Shown here: positions 47,291 to 59,651 of the stretch, piece after piece
Position numbering within the stretch: position 1 is the stretch's first letter
Layout of the letters: each line of letters opens with the position of its first letter
Assembly: GCA_014529385.2 (NCBI GenBank)
Contig: CM043965.1
Location: forward strand, 15,806,912 to 15,870,911
DNA from: Adiantum capillus-veneris
Taxonomy: Eukaryota; Streptophyta; Polypodiopsida; Polypodiales; Pteridaceae
Length of the DNA stretch: 64,000 nucleotides
Direction: 5' to 3'
Notes under the pieces: model-generated
What the model saw: the letters and a program-made list of their open reading frames with translations, nothing else
Told to the model about the DNA's origin: nothing
Database searches by the model: none
Translations under genes and position numbers: made by a program

Positions 47291-48829
47291 GTGCTCTCAC
47301 CTTACTGTGCATTGCGCCCGAGTACGGAGAACTTGATGAAGTCACTTGACAACCTCTACAAGAAACCATCAACATCCAATAAGGTATTTCTCATGAAGCG
47401 CTTGTTCAATCTAAAGATGGCAGGGAATGGCTCACTTGCTGAACACCTAAATGACTTTAACACCAACATAAGTCAACTTCATTCGGTGAAAATAAATTTT
47501 GATGACGAAGTGCGAGCCCTCCTTATACTATCGTCTCTACCGAATAGTTGGGGTAGCCTTGTGATGGTTGTAAGTAATTCTATCTCTAGCACAAATACTC
47601 TTAAGTTTGATGATGTTGTAAGCAAGGAAATGCGAAGGAGAAGCAAAAGAGAATCATCAAGTGTTGCACTATCAGTGGAAACAAGAGGAAGGACTAAGGA
47701 GAGGTTCAAAAACCAAAAGGGTCGTGCGGAGCAAGACACACACAAAGTCAGTTCTTGAATGTTGGAACTACGGCAAGAAGGGCCACGTCAAGAAGGATTG
47801 CTGGTCCAAGAAGAAAAAGGATTTGGAGTCTCAAGACAACAAGCCATCATTGGAGGCCAATGTGGCAGGTAAAGTAGAGCCAGATGCTCTAATTCTCTCA
47901 TTAGACAATGTGTCTAATTCCTGGATAGTAGATTCGGGGGTTTCATTCCATGTGACACCACACAAGCAACATATCCAAGGTTACACCAAAGGTAATTTTG
48001 GGTATGTATACTTGGGAGATGATGAAGCTTGTGAAATTGTTAGCAAAGCTATAATTTGTACTGGTAATGGAAATGAATGGAAGCTTAAAGATGTTAGGCA
48101 TGTTCCTTCTCTTCGCAAGTATTTGATCTCTAGAGGACAATTGGACGATGAAGGTCACAACATTGCATTCGAAAATAAACGATGGAAGATCTCAAATGGA
48201 TTTTTGGTGGTTGCCAAAGGAGAAAAGGTTGGTACGCTTTACTTGTGTACTATCAACTTGCAATCTTCAGCTTGTGCAACAAATATAGAAGTTGACAGTG
48301 CAGTGTGGCACTACCGGCTTGGGCATATGAGTGCCAAAGGAATGCAAATCCTTCAAACAAAGAAGCTTCTACCAAGTTTGAAAGAAGTGGACTTAAAGTT
48401 CTGTGAAGATTGTGTTCATGGAAAATAAAAGAGGGTAAAATTTTACAAAATCAGGAAATAAAGAAAAAATAAAAAACTTGATCTGGTTCATTCTGATGTT
48501 TGGGGTCCTGCAAGTACACCATCGCTTGGTGGCTCATTCTACTATGTAATTTTCATAGACGATGTGACTAGGAAAACATGGGTTTATGTAATGAAGAATA
48601 CATCCGATGTGTTTTTCATATTTCAAAGTTGGAAAGCCTTTGTGAAGAATGAAACAGGTACCAAGGTTAAATGCCTCAAATCCGACAATGGAGGCAAATA
48701 TTGCAGCTAAGATTTTGAAAGCTTTTGTGCTAGCAATGGCATTCAAAGGCAAAAGACAACCTCAAGGACACCTCAATAAAATGGGCTTTCGAAAAGGATG
48801 AACAGGACAATCATGGAGCGAGCACAAAG
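47291..48829 (+). pseudogene. Ty1/copia gag-protease-integrase, 5' portion
   Basis: A UBN2-type Gag (SLDNLYKKPSTSNKVFLMKR, LAEHLNDFN) changes frame near 47725. The second frame carries the knuckle CWNYGKKGHVKKDC (a Tyr where Cys is expected, so the metal site is broken), the protease WIVDSGVSFH (DSG kept, next Ala is Val), and the GAG-pre-integrase HYRLGHMS. A TAA at 48426-48428 follows. The integrase core continues to 48829 with HSDVWGP and KSDNGGKY acidic residues, TAA at 48708, TAA at 48777, and Lys where the catalytic Glu of NG-S-E-RMNRT should be. It is then cut by the LTR element at 48835 and resumes at 54256. Confidence 0.88.
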
Positions 48830-48834
48830 CATGC

Positions 48835-49005
48835 TGTCAGGACACGGGTCCTGTACCCTAGGAACTAGGCTAGGCAAGGACTATGGCCAAGGGCCAGGCT
48901 AGCCAGTGTGGACAGGGGATCGGTGTAGGGCAAGGGGCTAGGAGCCACCTATAAAGGGAGGTTGGGAGGAGGATCCAATAGAGCCTAGTTGCCTAGTTTC
49001 TTACA
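48835..49005 (+). repeat. 5' LTR of the nested element
   Basis: 171 bp, TG...CA ends, TATAAA at 48951-48956 (CACCTATAAAGGGAGG). About 90% like the 3' LTR by eye, with a few indels (for example GGCTATATAGGCAAGG in the 3' copy against GGCTAGGCAAGG), so the insertion is not recent. Confidence 0.92.
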
Positions 49006-49006
49006 C

Positions 49007-49018
49007 TGGTATCATAGC
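49007..49018 (+). other. Primer-binding site of the nested element
   Basis: TGGTATCATAGC, one base after the LTR end, differs by one base from the initiator-Met type TGGTATCAGAGC. Confidence 0.75.
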
Positions 49019-49807
49019 TTGGGACTCTCTTCCACCCTCTCTCTAGGCGTGGTCATCTTTGGTCCCTAAAGCATGCCCCTTTTGTGAGAACCGCTGCTTT
49101 TTAAGCCCTTTTCCAATTTTAGCCGGGCTCGTTGCCAAATCGGGCAGTTCTTCCCGTTTTGGAAACCACTGTATAGTGCAGGAAACGGAGAGTTTCCGGA
49201 CTTGAGGGGTGTGCCATGCAATAGCAGAAGGGGGCGCTACCATCTTGCGGCCATAGCCAGCAGGGGCGAGCCCCACCATCGTCTTGCTCAAGCCCGTAGG
49301 CGTCGACCCGCTGCCTTCGTTTGGGAGCTTCAAATTTTATGCTATTTTCACATTAGACATGCCCTTTGGCCATTACTTGAAGGCCTTGGCCGCTACAGGC
49401 GGCCCTTCCCACAGACAAGCCAGCCTTCGTTTGCTGGTGAGACTACGGTGACGCAAGCCGAGCAACTCGAGCAAGCCAAGCAAAATTTACTACAGTGCTG
49501 TAATTTTTGCAATCGGACACGGTAACCATAGCCTTCGCCAAAGGACGTCAAGCTTTGACGATGATAGCTTGTAAGTTTCAAACAATATCCAACCTCACGG
49601 AGTTACAGATTGCTCAAAGCTTTGACGACCAACGAAATTAACACGGCTAATTATCGGCTACGGTGCAAACTACGACTACGGGAGTATTTTTTGGAAATCA
49701 AAGAGAGGTTAGCATGGCTAACTACCTTTGTGTTTGATACGGTTACGAGTTTTTGTTTCATTCCAAGGTACTGTTTTCTCGTTTATTCTCACAACACATA
49801 TTTGCCA

Positions 49808-50403
49808 TGAGTGCGGAAATTGATGATCAACACATGTTTGACTTTGAATATATCGAATGGGCTCCACCTATGGATGTCATGGGGCCGGATACTCTCACGG
49901 AGAGTACCCTCGTGGCAACATGGATGGATGGTGCAAACCCAAGTGATCCATCTCTGTCTCCTCGTTTGTCATCCCCTCCTCCACAGAGCGTGTTGGATAT
50001 TCTAGAGGATGATAGTTAATTGCCATATGCGAGGGAGTTTGTCACTCAACAGGACTGGAAAACTTTTAATGCCCGATTTCGCAAGCTCGCTGTCAGGGTT
50101 CAAATCTTGATTACACAAGTAGAAAATCTTACACAACTAATTTATAGAATGCTACCAGAATCAGCTCTCCACTTGCCAGCAACCCATGGGGTTGCCAATT
50201 TACCAGTTATGACCAAAGAGGTCCAACATGTCCACAATACTTCGGTTGTCGGAACAAATCGGGGCACGACCAACGTGGTCAAGAAGCGCCTATCACCATC
50301 TGAATTTCAACGTGCAAAAAGTCAAAAATTATGCTTTATTTGCTTGGGAACACATCAAAAAAAGCAGTGCCCACATGTCGGAAAACTTCAACATGATGCA
50401 TGA
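49808..50403 (+). pseudogene. Gag-like ORF with zinc knuckle and one internal stop
   Basis: ATG at 49808 (MSAEIDDQHMFDFEYIEWAP) stays in one frame to TGA at 50401-50403, except for a TAA at 50017-50019. Near the end is CFICLGTHQKKQC, a CX2CX3HX4C knuckle one residue shorter than the usual CX2CX4HX4C, which would bind RNA. About 198 codons, short for a Gag. The N-terminal half is acidic and Pro/Ser-rich. Confidence 0.6.
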
Positions 50404-53400
50404 GTTTGTGCTTTGACTTAAACTCCAGTTTTGGTGCACGGTACGGTAGTTATATGGCTTTTTGAATATGTTAGGAGTAGCCATTTTCTCATACTTCAAT
50501 ATGGAATTTTCAGCGTATTGTACGTTTTTTTTGAATTGGGTACTGTTAAACCCCAATTGTTTTCTACCAAAGTCATTTTGGGTACGACCAGTCACATCAT
50601 CTCGGCTTATATGATCTGCCGAAAACATTCTGAGATGCATGCAAGATCACTAAATTAGGGTGTATATGATACACGTGTCCTACAACTCATGCTTCGCATT
50701 TACTTGGATAGTATTATGAAAAACCAAATGCTTGACCCATTTTACATGCCATAAGGCTTTTCCTTCGTCCTCCGATTACCTCGGCGACAAGAGAAGTTGG
50801 CAACCAAGTTTGGGGCACCTACATTATTTAGGATATCATCTCATCGAATCCTTACTAGTCTAACCGGTGCAAGGCACTTAGGATGTTGACTTCAACGGTT
50901 ATCACGGTAGCCACGGGCTTTCGTTTTTGTATGCAAGGCATGCTACCCAGATGGTATACAGTACGCTCTTACAAATCACTCTGTCAAGGACACTATGAGT
51001 TATGCATTGTTTCCCCTAATTTTCGGTTGCTATCCAGGCACACAAAACAACCTCAAAACTTTTACTGGATTCACAACCCATACACGGTAGACAGTCAACA
51101 TCCGACTTGTGTTCCCTCTTGTGATGCGAGCATCATACAGTCAGATAGTTGCATGCTTATAGGATAAGCTGCCAGTCAGGCATAAGATGTCTAAGCGCAC
51201 AAGCTCTGGGCACACACAAACTAGACATTTCAGGAAAGTCCCTCAGCCCAGCATGCTCTTCTGTTCGTTCTTCACCTCTTTTTCTAAGGTACAACATGAA
51301 AATTTTCTACGAAGTTTGTTTCATGTTTTCTCCTAAGCCACGATGCTCTACAATTATCAGCTACTACAAATTGGGCAAGGTGCCATTCACATTTATTTCA
51401 TCGGTTTATCGATTGAACACTCATTGCCGTACGGGCTATGAACCATGCAAGCTGGCTACGGGCCATTGCTAAAATCTAGGATAAGATCCACTTGTTGGTA
51501 TTCCTTGGATGATTGTTCTCAAGATCGAACAACTCTACCCAGTGGTGTACACATTGACGTTAATTAACAAGCAAGCGTCTTGTCATTACAGATATCATTA
51601 CGGATGTTTAAGGCTGATCTCTACCACGGAGTATAGACGCAGCAATCAGGGGTGACAACATGGTTGTAAGGGATCGATAGTTTACACGAGTGCGTCTCCT
51701 GCTCTCTTTATAGCACTACAAAGTATCTATGGACATACGGTTTTGGGGTAAGACCCAGCGAGTACTTGCTACATCACCCCATAGGCATTACGGATCACAG
51801 TTTGATCTGCATTAAGGATCACAGTTGATCTCTCCCAGTTATACTTTCAAGGAAAGAATTCCACAATCTACCACGCGGACGAACACACTATTTAAATTGG
51901 TTCCACTCAATCGGTACACGGTTAGTTATGTTAGTTACCGTTATCTCCTACTTGAGCAGTTTCTACAACGAAGTCTAATCAAGGGATTTGACTACGTAGA
52001 CTCTAATTCACGGGCTGAGGTTGCAAAGGCAACAAACAAGGTTCCCAATGCAATACTGTTTGTTTTTCAGGTAGGGGACGTGCTCCTCTCCATTTGAATA
52101 CGGGTAAGTGAACATTACGTTCAAATCTCCAGGTACGCATCTATTAATTTGGTGTTATTCCATTTTTAGTATTCTTTACTTGGTTTTTCAAGACGTATAA
52201 ATATGCTTGAATGTTATAGAGCCATGCCAAGGGCATGTCGGCACACAGTATTTTGGGCCAAGTGTCCAATCTATCTTTCTGGCTTATGTTGTTATGAATG
52301 CACTTGCAGGATTCAATATGGCACATGTTGTCACATGGGATACAACATGGTCTAGGAACTCTAGCAGTTCGGTTTAGCCAGTGTGGAGCAATGAATGAGG
52401 GTCCCTCTCACTCCCATCGTAGAGTGTTTGTAGTTATCTCCACACACAAGTACGTCTTGTACTTGAAGGATGTTACTTTTCACACATCCTTATACGAGAC
52501 ATATTCCACATGTGGAGAATATGAGTCTCTGGACTGACACTGGCGCCATTATGTCAATTATGTGTCATGACAAAGTCCCTAGGTGTTGGTCACATTTGGT
52601 TTCTAGACCATTTTTAGCACGACGTATCAGGAGCAATTTCGTGGCCAGAAATTGTCGGATACTTAGAATGACTTGTTAAGATACAAGTACTGCTAAACAA
52701 CATTACAGATGGTTGTTTATACATATAGCAAGGCTATAAGCTGTTAATGAAAAATTTTCATTGTCTGTATCTAGAAGTGATCAACGTTTCACCTATTATT
52801 GTGATTCAGACGTTTCAGCAAGGCTTGCAAAAGATTGCAAACTAAAAGTATTTAGTTTCTTTTCAGAACTATTTACATTCCTTTTATTGCGTGCTAGGCG
52901 CATCACATTTGCCATAAGTATTGGCAAGCATCATTATGGATATACAGGTTCGGTTAGTTTTTGCTAAATGCATGCACACTAGGTGTTATGGGCCCTAGTG
53001 TTTAGCAAGGGCTAATTTGGAACGGCATGCATATTCCACAGATTGTTGCTTATGAAGCATTTTGCACTCTATGTGCACTATCTCTATGAGATTACTTTTG
53101 GATCCACTAATCACCAATAGAGGTCATGGCTCGGTTTGGGCGTTTGTGGATTTCTCTCAAGTTAACCACGATGGTTATTTTGGACATTGTTGATTCTTCC
53201 CCAATGTTAAACACTACTGTGATTTCCCGTTTACCAGTCATCTGGGACGACTGTCTGTAAACCATGAGGAAAACACACCTCAGTACTGTCAGTTATCAAA
53301 AGCGGATAGGCAGATTACAAAGATTACAAAGAGTAATCTTATGCTAAAGGATCTGCTAAGAGCATACGTTAACACAACGCATTTCTAAATAGATGATTTT

Positions 53401-53734
53401 CTCCCTATTCTAGAATTTTCTTAAGTACGATTTTTGACTTTGAACACCTCTTGTGGTGGGGTTGGAGATTGTGTCAATACTTTCATACGCCAAGGACTTA
53501 CCAGGTGTGCTGACAAAGTATGTTGGCAAGTAACCTTCATTAGGGATGAACAGGTAGCCTTTGTGTTCCAAACTATTCAGAATTCTAACGAGGACATTCC
53601 CCATCTACGGACTTTTCAAGATACTGAGGCGAGTAGGAAATCTGGCTCACAACTGCATGGAAAGTTACTCCAAGGTTTACTTGTATTATTTCAGTACCTT
53701 CAGAAGATCTGAAAACTGGTTATGCCTTTGGACA
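50404..53734. other. Internal region of the nested element, pol not recognisable
   Basis: No frame over ~110 codons and no RT, RNase H or integrase motif that I trust. A DTGA triplet at about 52530 (LWTDTGAIMS) and YPVVYTLTLINKQ at about 51535 loosely recall protease and RNase H motifs, but their surroundings do not. Either strongly mutated pol or unrelated filler. Confidence 0.4.
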
Positions 53735-53878
53735 ACTCTTAGTTGTGGTTACTCCTTTACAGTACTCATGTGAGTCATAAATGGAGTTACTATTTAGTCC
53801 CAAGTGACTCTTAGTTGTGGTTACTCCTTTACAACACTCAAGTGAGTCATAAATGGAGTTACCATTTAGACCCAAGTG
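53735..53878 (+). repeat. 72-bp tandem duplication near the 3' end of the nested element
   Basis: ACTCTTAGTTGTGGTTACTC begins both units (53735 and 53807) and CCAAGTG ends both. Only a handful of substitutions separate them. Confidence 0.93.
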
Positions 53879-54074
53879 GTTGCAAACGGACAACAATGTT
53901 GAAAATCAAGATATTCCTCTTGGTTTCATTGAACCTCCTCACGCCACCAATTATCGGTCATACAGACAACTAGTTCACTTATGGGACGTCAATAACGAGA
54001 ACATCAGTATTCTGAAGAAGAAATTTCCCACTTTTGTTTTTGAGGACGAAAACACTTCTTTAAGGGGGAAGTAA
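53853..54074 (+). pseudogene. Ty3 pol C-terminal fragment of the nested element
   Basis: The frame ends with RQLVHLWDVNNENISILKKK then FPTFVFEDENTSLRGK. This matches the close of many plant Ty3 polyproteins (L-V-W..., E-S-W..., FP.F.LEDK...L.G), a chromodomain-like end. It stops at TAA 54072-54074, at the 3' LTR, overlapping the polypurine tract as is common. Confidence 0.55.
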
Positions 54075-54250
54075 TGTCAGGACACGGGTCCTGTACCCTA
54101 AGAACTAGGCTATATAGGCAAGGAATACGACCAAGGGCCGAGCTAGGCAGTGTGGACAAGGGATCCATCTAGGGCAAGGGGCTAGGAGCCCACCTATAAA
54201 GGGAGGTTGGGAGGAGGATCCAGTAGAGCCTAGTTGCCTAGTTTCTTACA
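54075..54250 (+). repeat. 3' LTR of the nested element
   Basis: 176 bp, starts TGTCAGGACACGGGTCC, ends TTTCTTACA, followed by the CATGC target duplicate. Confidence 0.92.
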
Positions 54251-54255
54251 CATGC

Positions 54256-54460
54256 GGCTACATGCAAGACTACCGCTTGAGCTTTGGGCGGAATCACTAA
54301 GTACGTCGGTGTACTTAATCAATCATTCACTCTCAACGACTGTTAGTAGAAGGCTAACTCAGATAACTCGGATACCATTTTTCGGAGCTTTCATCGTGAA
54401 AACATTTATTATTTTGATGAATTGGGAATATTGTAACTCCTACTTTCCAGATAAACATTG
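54256..54460 (+). pseudogene. Ty1/copia integrase, continuation after the nested insertion
   Basis: Resumes the copia integrase C-terminal region (LHARLPLELWAESLSTSVYL, INHS), exactly where the 5' portion stops at 48829. Homology fades after about 54340, and no copia RT or RNase H follows, so the rest was lost before or with arrival of the downstream Ty3 element. Confidence 0.8.
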
Positions 54461-55751
54461 TAATTGATGAGCCGGGCTACAAGCTTCCAAATTGTATCAA
54501 GCTGTCTTTAGTTAGAGCTCCCAGATTATTAGTTTTGACCACCAAAAACCTTGGCTAAGGTATAAAAGCTAATTTTTGTAAGTTTTGGATAATAGAAACA
54601 CATTGTGAGCTAACGACGCTCACTTCTCTCCTTCTCGCGCTTCCTACTCCCTCCCCGATTGTCACATTACAGTCACGTCTGTTGCATTGCAACCACAAGT
54701 AAGAGCTCTACGCCTTGACGTAAGCATTTCATAGTAATCCGTAGGTTTTGGCGTCGTCGATCCACGGACTAATTTCATCATAAGTAGAAATTTAAGCTTT
54801 AAAATCAAAAACTAAGTATAGGCGGGGTATTGGGGCATCATTGCTAAGCATTTAGACACATTCTGGATCAAAAACGACTCAAAAACTCACTGCTGTTAAT
54901 AGTCGTGATTTTTGTACTTGACCTAAAGTGAGATTTGAGACCATAAGCATGTGTGCTTAGGTCTTATAAACATGTCCTAGAAGTTTCATACGTTTGGATG
55001 TCATTTGATACTGTAACGGATGTGATTTGTTTGCTGATGAAGCGATTAGTTTTTTGGTGATTTCTGTCATTTGAGTGTAATCGCGATTATTTACATCTGC
55101 TACAAAATTGGACATTTTTGCACATTTGAGTATACCACAAGGTCAAGCATATCAAGTAGACCACACAAATCAATTTTGGGAAAAATTGGATCGAAAAGTG
55201 AGACTTAAGCCAGATTCTTAAAAACCGAGTCTACGGACACGAAACAGTTGATAACTTGAACAAATTTTGTTCAAACTTAGTGAAACTTGTCCAGACACCT
55301 TAACAAGTTCCATCTTGGCAAATCAAGTCAAAAAGTGTAAAAAACTGAGAAAAGTAAATAATCGCGATTATTTACTGCTGATACATAGAGAAACTTTTTT
55401 TTACTTTTGAACTTGTTCAGTGTTAGACAACATAATACAAATCCACCTGGAAATTTTGGGTTCAATCAGATCCAAATTAGTACATGGTCACTTGGTTTCC
55501 AGGTTGCATATTAGTCCCTTAGCTTTTTGCAAAAGTAGAATGTGAAAGTCTCAACTGCTGAGTCACTTAGCTCAATTTGAAGTGATACACATAGACCAGT
55601 CACAATAGTTAGAAAAAATTGTATAGTCTTTGTGAAAGATTAGCTAACGTGATTAAAACTGATACAGGAATCAAGTTGCAGACAATGAATTAAAAGCTTG
55701 AAAGAAGTTGCAATCAAGTCAAGTGGAAGAAGTTGAAAACAAGTCAATCCG
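54461..55751. other. Probable LTR/leader region of the downstream Ty3 element
   Basis: TATAAAA at 54561-54567, then a C/T-rich transcribed stretch (54625-54660) and about 1 kb without genes before the gag ATG. TGGCGTCGTCGATCC at 54750 loosely resembles Athila/Tat primer sites, but LTR ends could not be fixed. A repeated phrase (aatCGCGATTATTTAC) occurs at about 55080 and 55360. Confidence 0.4.
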
Positions 55752-58641
55752 ATGGTAAGTACTCTATCCAGGGATTCACGAGTCTATATGAACCTTAGAT
55801 CTGGTCGTATACTAGCAAATCAAGGCATATTCGGAGAGATCGCTAGTAGAGTATCCACCGAAGAGAGTGTGAATCAAGGAGATCACTTGGATACTATCTT
55901 TGAAGAAGTCTCAGACACTTTTTCAGAATCAACACCTGAAATGTCTTCCTATTCGACTCATTCAGAAACCGGAACGACAATGCAGTATAAGCACATACTC
56001 ACCTTTTATAAGACTAGTCGCCATGGAGCTCAGGTTTACCTGGATCCTAATGAAGAGTATACTATTCGCATTGATGACCATGGCATAGAGTTTGAAGAAG
56101 AAATCAGGGCAAATAAACAAGGAAAAATGTATATGAATAAAAATGGAACTCGGTATTCACAAGTTGAAAACCCTGACATGATAGACTAATGGGGTTTAGA
56201 AGTAAATACCATAATTCTAGATATGGAAGCAAAAGGACCACCTACTTTAGAATTTGAGGAATACAATCAAGTTGGTTTGAAGACTTTGAAACGGCTTAGT
56301 ATGGATAATCCTAGGATCGAAGTCTATTGTTGGGAGCATAGAAATGTAAAGATCTTCTATGGACTTCTCATGCCAAATCAGGATAGCTAACACCCATGAA
56401 GATCATCTATATCTTCAAAATCAAAGACAAGGGATCAACAGATCTACCAACCTACCTATTTAGGGATTGTTATAAAAATAACTTTGTTATGATGACTCCT
56501 GAGCAAGTGGAACAAACCAAATACCAAGGGTACTCCATAAGGGATTGGATATTGGGCCAAGGACCAGAAACTATTTCAAGAGATGAACTCCACAAGAGAT
56601 ATTTTGAGAGTAATGTTAAGAAACCAAAAACTACCTCATCACGAAGAAAACCGGGTGACACTAAAGTCAATTCAGGGCTACATGAGTCACTATTTCCAAC
56701 AGACTGGTTTGAAGGACTCGAAACACGACTAGCTGCCGGAAGACTGGGAGTTGAACCAAATAGATGTGTCAGACCAGTTGATTTTCAAAAATGGGTCAAA
56801 AAATATAGTGGATCTGAGAATCCATATGACCACTTAGCAAGCTTTAAGCAAGTGCTAAGAGCAGAATGCATATTTGATTTCCATACTCAGTTCGAGGGGT
56901 TTGGAATGACATTAGAAGGAAAATAATTGACATGGTTCCAAAACATTCCACCAAGGTCAATCATGGACTTAATACATTAGCTCAAGGATTTGTAGCTGCA
57001 TGTTCAAAAAAATGGAGATCAAACACAATATGGTAGCTCAAATATATAGCTTTAAACAAAAACAAGGTGAGTGTGTTAGGGATTGTGCAGCTAGAATGAA
57101 GCAATACATTGCAAGATGCCCAGAGTTAGAGATACCTATAGAAGAAATGTTAGTATCATTGTTTCTAGAGAGACTGCTAAACAAAGAACTTCATGCTATA
57201 TTGTGTAGCAAGAAACACATGACCCTAGAAGAGTGTGTATATATGCTATTGACTTAGGAGACAATTGTGATATTTTCAATGAAGAAGATGTCCCTAAGTA
57301 TAACCAACGCGAGAAAACAACATCCACCAAACCAGCACAAGTGGGAACGGCTGTTGCAGCACCGCTTTTAGCCATAGAAGACATGCTCAAAAGGATAAAT
57401 GGCATGATGAATAACATGAAAAAAACACCTATGAGGGGACCAGGGCAAGGGATACCTCAACAGAGACAACCAATTAGGCCACAAAAATGGTTGCAATCGA
57501 GGGTAAATGGACCAACAATGAGACTAATGAGTGCTATTACCGACTAAAGTATGATGGGAATGTTCAATACATGCCTATGAGGCCACACGGACCACCCATA
57601 TACAGATACCAACCTAATATAGCCCCTCAAAGACCATTGATGGGTATGGAAAGACCTCAACCAATGTTGGGTCAACAACCTCCATATCCTGGACATAATG
57701 TAGTACATGTAAAGTACATGCATTCAGAGGGAGTCATAGATGAACAAACACTAGTATCTGTTACACCCTATGCTGAGCCTAGTCCATCTACAGTAATGGT
57801 AGAAGGAGACTGGTATAATTCACATCCACCACCAATGCAAGAACCTGTGACTTATACTACACCAGCGCTTGCATCGATGTACTATGTAGCTAATCAAGGT
57901 GTTAGATCTCCGATGGTAATACCCATGATTAAGGCAAGAACTGGAAACTGTCATAACACTAGTGCAGATGATCCTTGGAAAAACGAATGCCTAGAGCCTG
58001 ACAAGAACATTAAGCCAGTTGAAGCTTATTGCATACAATGTTGCAAAAAAGGAGGACACTTCCCTGAAGATTGTCCAAAAAATCCTTTAAACAAGGGTAA
58101 AACAGTAGTGAACGTAGTCCAAGTGATACCTAGTAGTTCATCTGAGAGTGAACCGATTGTTCCAATCAAGGTAATCACCAGAGCCCAAGCTAAAAAAAAG
58201 AAACATAACTCCTCTAATGATTCAAAGAATACTAAAATTTCCTCTCAAAAGACCAAAAGAAGCAGAAGCAAAAGATATGAGATGAGAAAACAGAAACAAA
58301 GGGCTGAAATCGAGGAGAAAGCAAAAAGACTATTCCAAGAAAAAATGAAAGAAATTGGAAGTGAAATCAAGGAAACCACAGTGAAATCTGGAGGATCAAT
58401 TTTGGTAGACAAAATTTTTTAGCCTATTAATGCAGCCTTGGAAGCTTACCAAGTGGGACTTAAAGCAGACCAAAACATGGAAAACAAATGGAAAAGTTAT
58501 CCTTCTCCAGACATGGAAGCAACTAAGCTTGAATCTTATCAATATTTGGTAAGAATTACTCAAGAGATGTTGGAAAAACAAAAAACCAAGCTCGAGAGTA
58601 TGGCAAAACCAGAGGAGCTTGTGGTAGGAACCAGTAAATAA
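55752..58641 (+). pseudogene. gag: Tat-like Ty3/gypsy gag, broken
   Basis: Starts MVSTLSRDSRVYMNLRSGRI, with TAA at 56187-56189, and changes frame near 56390. The Gag core is at 56396-57257 (NPYDHLASFKQVLRAECIFD, then FEGFGMTLEGK, TAA, LTWFQNIPPRS; later QGECVRDCAARMKQY and LVSLFLERLLNKELH). The third frame, 57487-58641, is Pro/Gln-rich, has a knuckle-like CIQCCKKGGHFPEDC (five rather than four residues before His), then a Lys-rich helical part, with TAG at 58420-58422. It would package element RNA if intact. At least three frames and three stops make it inactive. Confidence 0.82.
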
Positions 58642-58649
58642 AATCCAAA

Positions 58650-59567
58650 GTGGTGGTAGAACCTCACCTTGCAACTAAAGAACTAGAACTTATAGTGCCT
58701 GACAATGAAGATACCTTAGACGGAATTCCATTCGTAGAAGAAGGTTGGCTAGGACACTTATGGAAAAAATTTAGAGAGATCAATGATGGAAGTCTAACTC
58801 TGAAGTCAGCTCCTATAGAGGAAGTTTGGTTAAACAATCTACCTCCTAATATGGATATGGATATACAATCCTTGTCTGGGGATTGCGGTTCTGAAGCTTC
58901 AGGAATGTCTAAACCATTGACTTTGAAAACATTACCCTCTTACTTGGGAGATAACGAAGATGAATCCGTAGTGTGTAAAACCACTCAGATAAAGAGAGTG
59001 AAACAGATCCTAGAGGTAGACAACATCCATTCAACCATGTCTACGCCCATTCAATGCACTCTTACTTTAGGAGAACTATTAAAAATCAGACCATATTTAT
59101 GGACTAATCTACAGAAAATTGTTGAGAAGGTGGGAATAACAGGGATAATCACAAAAAAATTGGAAAAATTGGAAAAATTGAAACATGAAATGGATAACAA
59201 AGAGCTTCAATCTGTTCCAACGAACAAAGTCGGAGAATACTTTGAAGGGGAAGAAGGAAACACAACCCTTACAGTGAGATATAATGATATAGAAACGATG
59301 GCAATACTAGATAGTGGGGCAGTCATAGCCATAGCCACGAAAGCAGTATGGGAATCATGGGGGCAACCAGCCATTAGAAAAACTCGAATGAAATTTCAAT
59401 TGGCAGATGGACACATCGAAAGACCCTTAGGACTGCTTGAAAAAGTGATAGTTAATTCCTGTGGGATTGAATATCAACACACTTTTGCTATAGTAGACTT
59501 TGGAAAGAAACTCAATTACGAAATTATCTTGGGAAGATCTTTCATGCAACAAGTACAACTTATCTAG
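58650..59567 (+). pseudogene. Retroelement aspartic protease region
   Basis: 305 codons, the second half an aspartic protease: METMAILDSGAVIAIATKAVW contains the DSGA active site, followed by FQLADGHIERPLG, FAIVDFGKKLNYEIILGRSF (the I-L-G-R flap-end motif) and a stop. The N-terminal half is an acidic linker. It lies between gag and RT as in Ty3/gypsy elements. The protease itself shows no obvious lesion, but upstream frames are broken. Confidence 0.75.
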
Positions 59568-59651
59568 GATTGGGAAAACAATTATCTGTACTTGAAGCAA
59601 GTGGAATCAATAACAAGGGTTAATCTAAAATATCACACTTATTGAGATGTC

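Larger units (their letters stand above)
48835..54250 (+). mobile_element. Complete LTR retrotransposon (Ty3-like remnants) nested in copia integrase
   Basis: Two LTRs (48835-49005 and 54075-54250) share TGTCAGGACACGGGTCCTG at the start and GCCTAGTTTCTTACA at the end. CATGC at 48830-48834 and 54251-54255 is an exact 5-bp target duplication. The primer site follows at 49007 and a purine tract AAGGGGGAAG precedes the 3' LTR at 54062. Internal DNA holds a Gag-like ORF with a zinc knuckle (49808-50403) and, at the 3' end, a fragment like the final part of Ty3 pol (53853-54074). Between them (50404-53730) I cannot recognise RT, RNase H or integrase, so pol is either highly eroded or replaced. Insertion post-dates the copia element. 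Confidence 0.93.

Noticed and set aside
51535-52560. RNase H-like (YPVVYTLTLINKQ) and protease-like (DTGA) words in the nested element
   Set aside because: Single short matches with unrelated flanks; insufficient for calling domains.
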